Shown one piece after another: positions 50,138 to 60,160 of a stretch of 64,000 nucleotides of DNA. The DNA is from Caulochytrium protostelioides. Lineage: Eukaryota > Chytridiomycota > Caulochytriomycetes > Caulochytriales > Caulochytriaceae. The translations under genes were made by a program, and so were the position numbers. Positions within the stretch are counted from its first letter, which is position 1. Each line of letters starts with the position of its first letter. The stretch spans positions 1 to 64,000 of the forward strand of contig ML014155.1 of the NCBI GenBank assembly GCA_003615045.1. The letters are read 5' to 3'. The notes under the pieces were generated by a model, which made no database searches, was not told the DNA's origin, and saw only the letters and a list, made by a program, of their open reading frames with translations.

Positions 50138-52171
50138 ATGCCGTCCATCGCTCCGGCATTGCATGCTGACTGGGTGGACCCCACCGCCCGCATCGCGGCA
50201 CTCCTCGCTGACCCGACGATCACGGACCCCGATGTCGTGACCCAGCACTTCCAGACGCTCCTCGCTGCGTCCCTCGGCTCCGCCGACGCCAACGCCGCGG
50301 AAGCCGCCGCGCACCTGCTCCGCCACGTGCCGCACTATGCGCCGCGCTCGACGCCCGCGGCGCCCACGGCGCCCACGGCGCCCGCCGCCCCCCCGCGCGT
50401 CGTGCGCTACCGCGGCATGATCCAGGACCAGCGCGAGGGCCTCGTCTCGGCGCTGTCCCTCCGCGACGCCGACGGCCGCGTCGTCTGGACGCCCTGGCAC
50501 ACCCATGCGGCGTTCCCCGCCGTCTCGCACGCCGACCTCGCGTCCGGCCGCACCGCCTGGGTCGACGTCCACCGCTTTATCTGCTGTGACTTGCCGGGCG
50601 CGACGGACGCCCGTGCCGCGGACGCCGCTGAAGCCACGGACGCCGCTGAAGCCACGGACGCCGCTGAAGCCACCGACGCCGCTGCGCTGCCGGCCGCCAA
50701 GTTCCCGGGTCGTCCGGCCGAGGAGGTGCCGCCGGCGTGTCTGGTGCACTGGCTGAGCCGCAAGCCGAGCGATCTGTGGCGCCTGCACGGCGCCATCGAT
50801 ATCTACGGCATTGTGGCGCCGCCCGCGCCCACGGAGGACGAGGACGAGCAGGCCGCCGCCGCGGAGGACGACTTTGACGCCGACCCGTTCGCCAGGCTGC
50901 CGGTCTTGTATGCGCTGGCGGCCGTGCCCATCACCGACACCGACCTGGCCATCGCCGCGGTCGCTGAGCGACCCACGGCGTTCGAGGCGGCGGACGACGA
51001 CACGGCACTGACGCCCGAACAGACCGAAAAGGCGGTCGTGGACTATCTGTTGCCCGCGTTCGACGGCGATCGCGCCTTGGCCGCGTGGTTCTACTATGCT
51101 TTGTTCACGACGCCCGAGCGCCGCGTCGACGAGACGATCGATAAGCGGCCCGGCGGGTTCGCCATCAACGTCTTGACCCCACGGCTGCCGTCGACTGCCG
51201 TAGCATCTGCGTCATCGCGGCCCCCCGCGGTGGCCGCGGCCCTCGGGATGCTGCGTCACGTCTACGAAGCCGTCTGCGCGAGTATCGTGCCCGTGCCCAT
51301 GGCACTGGAAGTCCTGAACCGCGAGCCGCTCACGCTGCGTCTCGACGAAAAGTATGGTCTGAAGAGCTCGCGGCTGCAGGTGCCGCATGACGCCTCTGGG
51401 GCGGGACGGACCCTTGCGACGCTGTGGCTCGACGAAAACGATCTGACGCCGGCGACGCTGAGTGCGACGGCGACCCGCCGCTTGCATCAGCTCCGCCGCC
51501 TGGCCGCCACCCACAGCCAGCCCATCCATCTCACCTTCCCGTACGGGTCCGCCGACGCGCCCAAAGAGCAGCGCTGCCCGGCGCACATCGTGGTCATCAG
51601 CGAAGCGCCGACGCTCCTCAACACCCCCGCGCACCTGCCTATGGCGCCGGCCGCGGGCCTTGCGGCGGCTGCCACTGACGCCGCTGCCACCACGACGGCG
51701 ACGACGACGACGCTCCCGCGGCGCCTCGCTGCTGCGCTGCGCCGCCACGTGTGGACCGCCCAGGCGCAGCCCCGGCCCGAGATTACGCCCGCGCAGTCTG
51801 AGACGTGCCACACGTACTTTTGCGCTGCGCGCGCCGCGGCGACCGCGAGCGCTGACACCTCGACGGCGGCGGCGGGCGATGCCGCCAAATCAGCGTCGGC
51901 AACGGCGACGGCGCATGCCGATACGGTCTTTTCGCCGCGTGATTTCTCGGTGCTGCTGGATGTGGCGAGCGGCGTCGCGCTGGCCCGCGGCCACGCGCAG
52001 GTGACGCCGGATGACTGGACGACGGCCGTGGCGCTGAACGAGCACCGTATGGCGTGCGTCAAGGCGCGTCGCGCGCGGGCCGCGTCGGCGGCTGCGGCAG
52101 AGTCGCCCGCCAGCGCCAGCAACACTGCCTCGGCCTCGGCAGCGCCTCCCGCACCTCTGGCCCCGTTGTAA
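50138..52171 (+). CDS. MCMBP: Mini-chromosome maintenance complex-binding protein (MCMBP/ETG1-like)
   Basis: 677 residues from the ATG at 50138, close to the ~640 of the human protein. Landmarks: an N-terminal helical segment; a RYRGMIQDQ block (about residue 90) matching the family's R.MIQD motif; an acidic repeat region (DAAEAT repeats, ~160-185); a CLVHWLSRK...LHGAIDIYGIV block (~200-230), matching the family's CLVK...LELYGIL; an LPVLYALAA strand near 255; a central LAAWFYYALFTTPE helix region; and a KYGLKSSRLQVP..LWLDE block. In animals and plants MCMBP binds MCM3-7 and supports MCM complex assembly or unloading in the nucleus; it resembles MCM folds but lacks Walker motifs, and none are seen here. 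Ala/Thr-rich inserts lie near 510-530 and in the C-terminus. Confidence 0.88.
   Translation: MPSIAPALHADWVDPTARIAALLADPTITDPDVVTQHFQTLLAASLGSADANAAEAAAHLLRHVPHYAPRSTPAAPTAPTAPAAPPRVVRYRGMIQDQREGLVSALSLRDADGRVVWTPWHTHAAFPAVSHADLASGRTAWVDVHRFICCDLPGATDARAADAAEATDAAEATDAAEATDAAALPAAKFPGRPAEEVPPACLVHWLSRKPSDLWRLHGAIDIYGIVAPPAPTEDEDEQAAAAEDDFDADPFARLPVLYALAAVPITDTDLAIAAVAERPTAFEAADDDTALTPEQTEKAVVDYLLPAFDGDRALAAWFYYALFTTPERRVDETIDKRPGGFAINVLTPRLPSTAVASASSRPPAVAAALGMLRHVYEAVCASIVPVPMALEVLNREPLTLRLDEKYGLKSSRLQVPHDASGAGRTLATLWLDENDLTPATLSATATRRLHQLRRLAATHSQPIHLTFPYGSADAPKEQRCPAHIVVISEAPTLLNTPAHLPMAPAAGLAAAATDAAATTTATTTTLPRRLAAALRRHVWTAQAQPRPEITPAQSETCHTYFCAARAAATASADTSTAAAGDAAKSASATATAHADTVFSPRDFSVLLDVASGVALARGHAQVTPDDWTTAVALNEHRMACVKARRARAASAAAAESPASASNTASASAAPPAPLAPL
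50621..50686 (+). repeat. 18-bp tandem repeat within MCMBP
   Basis: Three copies of an 18-base unit beginning GACGCCGCTGAAGCCAC, plus a partial fourth, code for repeated DAAEAT. The copies are nearly identical, indicating recent expansion in frame. Confidence 0.95.
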
Positions 52172-53351
52172 GCCTTTACGATATGTAGATGTAGCTCTGC
52201 TGCGATCATCGGCAATCAACAATTCGCTTTTATTTTTAAATCGGCCCATGCCTTCTTCAAACGGCTTCACGAGACGTCAAGCCGAGCGGAGTATGTACGG
52301 CGGCGGTATCAACGAGCCGATCAGGATCGATAGTCTTCATAGACAGCCTTCATGGGCCTGTTACAGCAATGATGGCGCTGAAATGATCGTCGCTGGCGGT
52401 GCCCTGCCAACGCGCACGCCACGGCCGATGTTGATGCCGATGGGCGAAGGCGTGAAAGGCGCAGGAGCGGGACCCGAGGTGATCCTCCCCCCCGCCGCTG
52501 TCCCGCGGCAACGCCCCGCGGGCACGACCCTGAAGTGAAACACGGCGATGACGCGGATCCCACAGCGACGATCGGACGGCCCCGATAGCCGTTGCCACGT
52601 GTCCCTCTTCGGGTAACGATGAATCATACCAGGGATAGTCCTCCCAGCATCTTCGCAGCTGTCAATCGTCGCTGATCGCCATACGTGGGTACGACGCGAT
52701 TGGTTGGTCCTTGTGGCGTTGATCCTGACCCGGTCGCAGGACGACGAGCCAACCCTCCCGCGGTCCTAAAACTCCACGATCTCCGTCCCCGAAACCTCGC
52801 TGATACGCGCGCATACCTCCAGGCTCGGACGAAGCTGATCTGAGTCCGCATCGGGTGGCCGACTTCTCTTGCTGGAACCTCGTTGCCGAGTTGTTTATTG
52901 CATCGTGCATGCCGCACGGGTCCACTGGCGTCCGATTTTGACGAGATTTCACATTTGAATCACGATCCTTCATAGACCCCCTCTCTCCCCCTCTCCCTCC
53001 TGCTTCGCCGAGCTGGCCAGTAACGTGAGTCATCTGATCCGGTGATCTCCGTCGCGACATCAGAATACTTGAATCCTCTGAAGCCTACCAACAGGGTGTG
53101 ACCCACCGCCGCAGCCTGTCACGGCATCGTGCCCACATCCCATCAGCGGACTTGATCTCCGATCTAATTGCTGTCTATCCGATACACGACCACGTCGTCG
53201 TTGGAGGTATAACGCGGTCAATTCCGCGCGCGTGATGACCGCGGGCGGTATTGTCGCCGTCTGATCGTCCCGTCTCCGAGAGACGGCCGTCCGTGGTTCC
53301 TTTCCATCCCGATTCGATACTGCGCCTGCTGTAGACTCCAGCATCGATAGG
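52172..53351. other. Intergenic region, no supported gene
   Basis: 1.2 kb with short frames only. A pyrimidine-rich tract lies at about 52978-53001. Promoter of the GRAM-VASt gene is expected in its distal half. Confidence 0.4.
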
Positions 53352-56300
53352 ATGACTGCGCGCGCTTCGGGCGACTTGCTGCCCGTCACACCGGCTTCAG
53401 CCGCCTCGGGGCTCAGCGACTCGCCCAGCCCGGATGGAGAAGTCCCCAGGGACGCCGGAGCGGGAGCGGCATCACCAGCCGCGCCGCTCTCCGTGGATGC
53501 CACAGTTGATACTCGGAAGCCGCCTTCGTCGGCATCGCCGGCGGCCGTCGCGTCGTCGCCGCCGGTCGTTGTTCCCGGTTCAGCCATCGACCCCAACAGC
53601 CCCTCGCAAGCGGAGTATCAGACGGTGGCGAGTATCGTCGATCCGAGCAAGCTCTCGACACCTCATGGCGGCGCCACCGCATCCCCCGCCGTCACCGGCC
53701 TCATACCGGTCGCTACCACGGCACTAGCGTCGGAGGCGTCGGCAGCACCACCCGCGCCGCCATCGGATCCCTTCGATGCGTTGCTGGGATCGCTGTTGAG
53801 GGATACCCGGCCGGCCGACGCCACCATGCAGACGCCGAGCATGACGCCGCGGCCCGCGCCGTCACCACTCGCCACGGCGGACGACGAGGCGACAGTGTCG
53901 CCCGCGGTCCCACCCAAGGCGCCCGCGGTCCCTTTCCGTTCCGTGCAGCCCCCGCAGCCCGCCGTCACCAAAACCCCGCTCCGCGTCGACCCGCAGCCGC
54001 TGATTCCTCATACGCCCGACGGCAACCCGCTCAAGTCGCCGACGCCGCAGACGCCGCAGATGAGTCCGTCTTTCCACCGCCGCGGCAGCGCGGCCTCCGA
54101 AGAACGTCCGCCGCGGTATGGCGCCAAACTGGTGGACTTGGACGAGTCCCCGTCGGCGCCGGTGTCGGCGTCCATGTCGGTGCCTGGGGCGTCGTCGGCG
54201 TCGTCAGCCTCGTTGACCTCGTCGACGGCATCCAAGCTCTTGGCTGATCCGCCGAGCGGCTCCGACGACGCCGGAGGTCGGCCCCCGTCGCCCCCGGCAG
54301 CAGCGCCGGGATCGGTGCCCGCCGCTCCCGTGGCTTCGGCCGCTGCGGCCCCGCTTCCGCCCACGACGACGGCGTCGCGCGGCTTCGGCCTCAGCCTCGC
54401 TTTCGGTTTGAGTCGACTGACGACGGGCAACAGCCTTCGCGGCACCGCTCAGGCGCCTGCGGCGGTGGCGTCCGGCAGCACTCTATCGACAACGGCGACG
54501 GCGTCTACGGCCACATCGGCGCGGCAGGGCCATAGCGGCGGCAGAAGCACGGCCAATGGCAGCTCGGCCCCTAGCCGGCTGAGTATCGCGAACGCCCACG
54601 AAGCGAGCGCCGTTCTGGCTGGCCCGGTGTCCCTCGATGCGGTCGTCAATACCTATCATGCCTATCCGGATTCGGAAGACTCGGACAACGATGCGTTTCT
54701 GCCGGCGTCCGCATCATTCCAGCAGGGCGACCGTGGCGACCTCGTGGGTCAGCTAGGGGATGGGCCGGATACGGCAAAGCATGATGTGAACCGTCTGAAA
54801 TCGGAGAAGCCGACGACGTCCTCCTCTGCTACGACGATGGCCGCGGCATCCACGACAAGTACAGCAGGTGGCGGCGGTGGCGGCAAGGCGGCGTCACGGA
54901 GTGGCAGCACCAGCAACAGCATGTCATTGAAACGCTTGAATCTGTTAACGCGCGATTTATCCTCCTCCGGTGGATACGATGGTGGGAGTAGCTCGACGAT
55001 GGCCACGGCAGTCGCGGGCACCATGGCCACGACGCCCCAAGGCTCGACGGACGCCGCCTTCGCGACTCCGCAGCGCTCGACGAGTGAAGTGATGAGTGAG
55101 TTTCATCACCCTCCAAGCGGCGACAGCGGCCCAGGGTCCGGCCACCCCAGCGGCATCGGCCGCTCGATTAGCCAGCCGCTGGCGCCGTCGAATTTTCAAA
55201 AGGACTGGTTGACATCGGTGCCCAGCCACGACGATATCCCGCTCGCGAACCAGAAGCGCAATAAGGATTTCCACGAGCTTTTCCCGTCACTGCCCCTGTG
55301 GGACAGTCTCGTAGAAGACTATTCGTGTGCCTGGCAGAAGGAGATCTTGTGCCATGGCCGCATGTACCTGTCGCGGAACCACGTCAGCTTCTATGCGAAT
55401 ATCCTCGGGTGGCAGCACCATCTCACCTTGGCATTGCGGGACCTCGCCAAGATTGAAAAGAAAGTCATTGCGGCCGTCGTGCCCAACTCGCTGGAGTTGA
55501 CGTCGCTAGACGGCGATAAATACTTTTTTGCGAGTTTCATGAACCGCGATGCCACATATACCCTGCTCATGACCCTATGGCGTGCCGAGTGGAACCAGCC
55601 GATCGCCCTCACGACGTTCCACCCGCGACCCTCCCGCGCCGATCCGAACGTCGAGGAGCGCATCGCCGTACGGCAGGACACACCGGGCGGCAACATCCGC
55701 TCGTATCCGACGACGGCGCGGCCGTCGTCCGCGCGGCTCGATAACATTGTCGGGTTCGGTCCGGACGGCCGCGATATCTCGGGCCGGCAGATCTACTCGC
55801 GGCCGGGAACGCCGCCGACTCGGTCCCACGGGACCCGCTCGGCGGCCAGCGGGGGCGGCAGCGGCGTGCCCGCGGATACGGACGAGGACGGTTCGGTGCG
55901 CTCGCCTTCCAAAACGGCGAGCTTCATGATCAACCGCTCGCTCTGCTCGCCGCCCTACGACCATGGCCTATCGGCGCTCGGACTCTCGGGCCCAGCTTCT
56001 GCGGGGCCACCGGGCAGCAGCAGCAGCGGTCCGCTCGCGCCTCCGTCGAACCTGGCGCCGCCGTCGCTGACGGCAGGCGAGATCGAGAGCTCGGACCTGG
56101 GAGACGGCGTGGCCGAGAGCGATGGCGTCCGTGGCGCGCGAGCGGCCATGCCGACCGCTACGACGCCGCTCTCCTTCTCGGACCGCACCATGTCCCTCAT
56201 CCACGGCGCGTCGCAGTCGCTCAAGCTCGTGACGGGCGGCGGCGGCGGCAGTGCGAAGAGCGGCGGCCTCTCGGCAACGACGGCAACGCACCCCGGCGGC

Positions 56301-58541
56301 CGTGGCGGCGAGTTCGGTGACGCCGGCAGTCCGCGCTCTGGTCGCGCGCTCAGCCCCACTGTGCATCGCTTCGACGACGTCCGTCGCAGCGCACGGCCTC
56401 GCTCGACCTCGCCGCATCGGGCCGATGACGTGGCCGCGGTGGCGGATGACCTGGCGGCGGACGGGTCGCCGTCGTCGTCGTTGCGCGTGGCGCAGCAACT
56501 TCGTTCGCCGTCGTTCCGCGACGTCAGCAGCCTGGCGTCGGTCGGACTTCAGCAGCTCGCGAAAGGTCTGACGCCGAAGCGTCGCTCCATGTCGTCGGCC
56601 AGCGGGTCGCGGCCCGCGTCCACCAGCCAGCTGGACATGCTGCACGGCCGGGGCGGAGCGGCCGCCGTCACCGCCGCCGCGGCGGCCACCGCAATGGCCG
56701 TCTCGCCGAACGGTTCGGACGGCGGTCTCCGGTCTGCGCACAGTATGAGCGACCTCGGCATGATTTTGCATCCGCAGAGCGGCACTGAGCTGCGCGGCCG
56801 TCTGCCCCACGGCACGGCCGCGCTGGACCGCACCCATGGCCGCGGCCGCTCACCCTCGCCTGCCCCGGACGCCCAGACCGGCCAGCACGCCGGGAGCGGC
56901 GCCGGAGAGCGACACTCGGGCGACAGTGGTTCCTCGGACGACGGCCGGCCGCCGCCGTATGTAATTCGGCAGCGCATGCCGGTTGACCGGACCAAGCTCC
57001 GTGAAGGCGTCAAGCACAGCCCCAGCAGCGCCGGCTCCGGCTCGGCCGCGGCGGCAGCGGCTGAAGCGACGCCGGTGCCCCTCCCGCCGCCGGCCGCGCC
57101 TGTGCTGGACACGGCGACGCCGGTCGTCTGTGACTGCCTCGTTGAGGGGTACACCAAGATCTTGGACGTGACGCTACCTTGCCGTCTCCCGTGGCTGTGG
57201 GCCATCGGCAACAGCGAACGCGCGTGGCGCGGCGCATGGGGCGCGTATTTGGCGAGAGACCACCGCGTCTCGCATCTCGTCACCTTACCGTGGGGCCCGC
57301 CCACGGCGTTGCTGACGAGCGCGGCGATGGAAGCGCTGCAGGAAGCGGTGGCTACGGGCAAAGCGCCGGCGCCAGCGCCGTGTGCGCCGACCCCTGCCAG
57401 CGAGGCGAGTCCGCTCAGCCTCGATGTCGATGCGAGCTACGACGCGATAGCAGCGCAGCATCAGCGCCGCGTCGGGTATACGATCGGCCTGACGGGGACC
57501 TTTGGTCCGAAGCAGACGCGCACCTTCACGGTCGAGACCGTCGTCGCGAAGGACGCCCACCGGCGGCTGTGCATGCGCAGCGAGACGACGACGCCTGACG
57601 TCCCGTCAGGCAGCGCCTTCCATACCGTCGCGCGCACCTGTCTCACCCAAGCGGGCCACCACCAGACGCGCTGGCAGGTCCACATGCAGCTCGTGTTTAC
57701 GGGCTCCTCCTGGTTCCGCAAACCGATCGAGCGCGCGGTCCCTGACGCGATGACCAAGCAGTACCAGGCCTACGCCGCCTACCTCGAGACGCTGCTGCGC
57801 CAGCAGTCGCCACCCGACGCGTTCTGGACGCTCCCGCCGTGCATGCCCGCCACGGCGGCGCCGACCGCCGGCGACCCCCTGTTCGCCGAGCGGCGGTCGG
57901 CACCCCGCGACGCTGCCACGACGGCGGCGGCCGGCGCGCAGCTGGGCGTGGGCGGCCCTGGCCGTGCGGCCGCACCTCCCGCGGATCGGGGTCCGCCGCC
58001 CGTCCCATCGCACGCCGTGCTCGAGCCGTTGAGTGGCGGTCTAGCCGCGACGTCGCTGCCGCTGCCCGTGCACGGCCTGCGCGCCCGCGGTGCCAGCGAC
58101 GCCAGCCAGCGCGCCGACTCGATCACGCAGCCGGCCCATGCCACGCCCTTCAATGTCGATGTCTGGCTGGGCCGACCGCCCGCTTCGTCCTCGTCGGCCG
58201 CGGCGGCGGCGGCGGCGGCGGCGGCAGCAGGATCCGGCGCAGTCTTGCTGCCGACGTCGGGCGTGGACGCCAAGGGCCGCGCGTATGGGCTCATGTCGGC
58301 AGAGACGGCAACGGCGGCGCGGGTGCTTGTGGCGGCCATCATGGATCACCCCATGCTCGTGGCAGCCGTCGTCACCGCGCTCGTCGCCGTGCTCGTGGCG
58401 CCCTGGATCGCTGTGGCGCGACTCCAGTCGCAGGCCGTCCATCTCGAACGCGTGATGGGCGACGTGCTCGCCATCGTCCGGTCCTTGCAGCAAGCCGCGC
58501 CGTCCATGCGAGCGTCCACGCCGTCTCCTGGATTGTCGTAA
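53352..58541 (+). CDS. LAM/Ysp-type sterol transfer protein with GRAM and VASt domains
   Basis: 1729 residues from the ATG at 53352. The first ~620 residues are Ser/Ala/Pro/Thr-rich and likely disordered. The GRAM domain is at ~632-745 (LFPSLPLWDSLVEDYSCA, GRMYLSRNHVSFYANILGW and KYFFASFMNRD blocks). A second disordered linker follows. The VASt (StART-like) domain is at ~1258-1470, with VVCDCLVEGYTKILDV at its start, VGYTIGLTGTFGPKQTRTF in the middle and FTGSSWFRKPIERAV near the end. One transmembrane segment (~1666-1687) sits before a short tail. This order matches fungal Lam/Ltc/Ysp proteins and the animal GRAMD1 proteins, ER-anchored at contact sites with the plasma membrane, moving sterol. 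It lacks the N-terminal BAR or PH domains of some relatives. Sterol specificity is a family inference. Confidence 0.92.
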   Translation: MTARASGDLLPVTPASAASGLSDSPSPDGEVPRDAGAGAASPAAPLSVDATVDTRKPPSSASPAAVASSPPVVVPGSAIDPNSPSQAEYQTVASIVDPSKLSTPHGGATASPAVTGLIPVATTALASEASAAPPAPPSDPFDALLGSLLRDTRPADATMQTPSMTPRPAPSPLATADDEATVSPAVPPKAPAVPFRSVQPPQPAVTKTPLRVDPQPLIPHTPDGNPLKSPTPQTPQMSPSFHRRGSAASEERPPRYGAKLVDLDESPSAPVSASMSVPGASSASSASLTSSTASKLLADPPSGSDDAGGRPPSPPAAAPGSVPAAPVASAAAAPLPPTTTASRGFGLSLAFGLSRLTTGNSLRGTAQAPAAVASGSTLSTTATASTATSARQGHSGGRSTANGSSAPSRLSIANAHEASAVLAGPVSLDAVVNTYHAYPDSEDSDNDAFLPASASFQQGDRGDLVGQLGDGPDTAKHDVNRLKSEKPTTSSSATTMAAASTTSTAGGGGGGKAASRSGSTSNSMSLKRLNLLTRDLSSSGGYDGGSSSTMATAVAGTMATTPQGSTDAAFATPQRSTSEVMSEFHHPPSGDSGPGSGHPSGIGRSISQPLAPSNFQKDWLTSVPSHDDIPLANQKRNKDFHELFPSLPLWDSLVEDYSCAWQKEILCHGRMYLSRNHVSFYANILGWQHHLTLALRDLAKIEKKVIAAVVPNSLELTSLDGDKYFFASFMNRDATYTLLMTLWRAEWNQPIALTTFHPRPSRADPNVEERIAVRQDTPGGNIRSYPTTARPSSARLDNIVGFGPDGRDISGRQIYSRPGTPPTRSHGTRSAASGGGSGVPADTDEDGSVRSPSKTASFMINRSLCSPPYDHGLSALGLSGPASAGPPGSSSSGPLAPPSNLAPPSLTAGEIESSDLGDGVAESDGVRGARAAMPTATTPLSFSDRTMSLIHGASQSLKLVTGGGGGSAKSGGLSATTATHPGGRGGEFGDAGSPRSGRALSPTVHRFDDVRRSARPRSTSPHRADDVAAVADDLAADGSPSSSLRVAQQLRSPSFRDVSSLASVGLQQLAKGLTPKRRSMSSASGSRPASTSQLDMLHGRGGAAAVTAAAAATAMAVSPNGSDGGLRSAHSMSDLGMILHPQSGTELRGRLPHGTAALDRTHGRGRSPSPAPDAQTGQHAGSGAGERHSGDSGSSDDGRPPPYVIRQRMPVDRTKLREGVKHSPSSAGSGSAAAAAAEATPVPLPPPAAPVLDTATPVVCDCLVEGYTKILDVTLPCRLPWLWAIGNSERAWRGAWGAYLARDHRVSHLVTLPWGPPTALLTSAAMEALQEAVATGKAPAPAPCAPTPASEASPLSLDVDASYDAIAAQHQRRVGYTIGLTGTFGPKQTRTFTVETVVAKDAHRRLCMRSETTTPDVPSGSAFHTVARTCLTQAGHHQTRWQVHMQLVFTGSSWFRKPIERAVPDAMTKQYQAYAAYLETLLRQQSPPDAFWTLPPCMPATAAPTAGDPLFAERRSAPRDAATTAAAGAQLGVGGPGRAAAPPADRGPPPVPSHAVLEPLSGGLAATSLPLPVHGLRARGASDASQRADSITQPAHATPFNVDVWLGRPPASSSSAAAAAAAAAAAGSGAVLLPTSGVDAKGRAYGLMSAETATAARVLVAAIMDHPMLVAAVVTALVAVLVAPWIAVARLQSQAVHLERVMGDVLAIVRSLQQAAPSMRASTPSPGLS

Positions 58542-59091
58542 GATGGATCGATGACGCTCGTTCCTGACGCGACGATTAAACGTTTCTCTTGTGTATCTCA
58601 GATGTGATATGATGCGATTCGCAGCGCGCGACGGTCGTGGCGGTTAGTCTGGTTCGTCGTCTCTGCCTCGTCATCGACGCCGACCGCGCGATGCTGATCC
58701 CTTTTATTTGGGCCTTGCCAGCCCCGCCGGGCGCGTACGCCACGCGTCCCTCGCCCTCTCTCTCCGCGTTCCCGCTGCCGCCGGCCGCGATCTGCCGCGT
58801 CGGGGCTGGGAGGGGCGGCCTGGCGCGCTGGCTGGCGGCGGCCCGCGTGGTGGACGTGGTCCCTCCGCACGCTCGGCCGTTGGTCCGTCGCTCCGCGGGC
58901 CGAGGACCGCCGGCGGTATCACCGGCGGCTCATGTCGCGCGCGGCCGGTCAGCGGGGAAGGCGTCCGGCGACGCCGTTCGACGACGAGGGCCGCGGCGGC
59001 CGCGGCGGGGGCCACGCAGGGAAAGGCAGGCCGGCGCTTGAGCTCGAGCTCGAGCTCGAGCTATGTCCGCCAAAGACCGGCGTTGAGGAAG

Positions 59092-59123
<32 letters not shown>

Positions 59124-60160
59124 TAGACGTACGCGGCGCATGGACGGCGGGGACCACGCGCGAACGAGCGTCGCGGCGTCTCACGCCGTCAAGCGCGCTG
59201 GATCGTCGCCGCTGAGCACATCGGGGCGACTCATGATGGCCACGTGATGAGGGGCGCATCGGCTTCGGTCTGCAAAAACGATGGCCACCGGTGGAGTGGG
59301 ATCCAGGCTCCGCCGTGATCGTCGCTGTCCCTGACTCGGTGCTGCAGATCGTCCCGGACCATGATCCGATGCGTTCTCTCCCTACCGGATGACCTGCCAC
59401 CCTCATCGCTACTGAGCGATCCTCCTTTTGCCGACATCACACGGGATGCCCTCTCCAGTGACGTGCGATCCCTGCTTTATTATACGTTACACGCGCGCAT
59501 TCTCACAGAAGCGCTACCTCGCCATCGGCCGTTGTCGACGTGGCCTGAGACGGATCCATCCGGCGCCTGCCAGTTGAAGCGGTTACTACGGTCTGAGGAG
59601 GTCCCGCGGCTCCGTGTTCTGACCCAAAGCTCCTTCTGGCCACCCGACGTCCCCCGCCGCCGCTGCTGCCGCTATCGATCGCCGCCGCCACCATCGCCAT
59701 CGCTTCTGATCGTCATCGCTGTGGCGAAACGGCTCGCGATCGGCTGGGACAGGCCCCGCGCACCGGCGCGCACTGACCCCCGCTCGTGAGCGGCGCCGTT
59801 GCGGCGGGCGGGTGGAGCGCGGGACGCCGGACCACAACGCCCGCCGCATCCCGTCACCGCCACCGCCGCCAGCGGACGCCGCTAGCTGACGCCGTGTGCT
59901 GCCGCTGCCGCTGCTGAGACCCGTGGCGGCGGTGGTGGACGGCGCGTCGTCGCGCGCCTGGGGCGTCGGCTGCCGCCCGCGGCCGGTGCGGTGCCGGCGC
60001 GCCGTCCGCGCGATCGGCCTGGCCGGTGCCGCCGTGACTACGCGGCCACCGCCGTCGTTGGCGCCGCCGTCGTTGCCAGGCGGGGCCCTGGGGCCGCCGT
60101 CGCCGCCGTCGCCGCCGTCGCCGCCGCCGCCGCCGCCGCCGCGGGCGTGGGACCCGCACC
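58542..60160. other. Repeat-rich spacer upstream of CFAP57
   Basis: 1.6 kb. Contains a (GAGCTC)n run at 59040-59062, a (GGC)10 tract at 59092-59121 and a CGC-rich tract at about 60085-60143 that runs to within 20 bases of the CFAP57 ATG. Frames on both strands are low-complexity; none is supported. Confidence 0.5.
59092..59121. repeat. (GGC)10 microsatellite
   Basis: Ten GGC units seen directly, in non-coding sequence. Confidence 0.95.

Noticed and set aside
49071-50240. 389-codon plus-strand frame overlapping the hypothetical gene and the MCMBP start
   Set aside because: Runs into MCMBP out of frame, is Arg/Pro/Gly-rich throughout and shows no conserved block.
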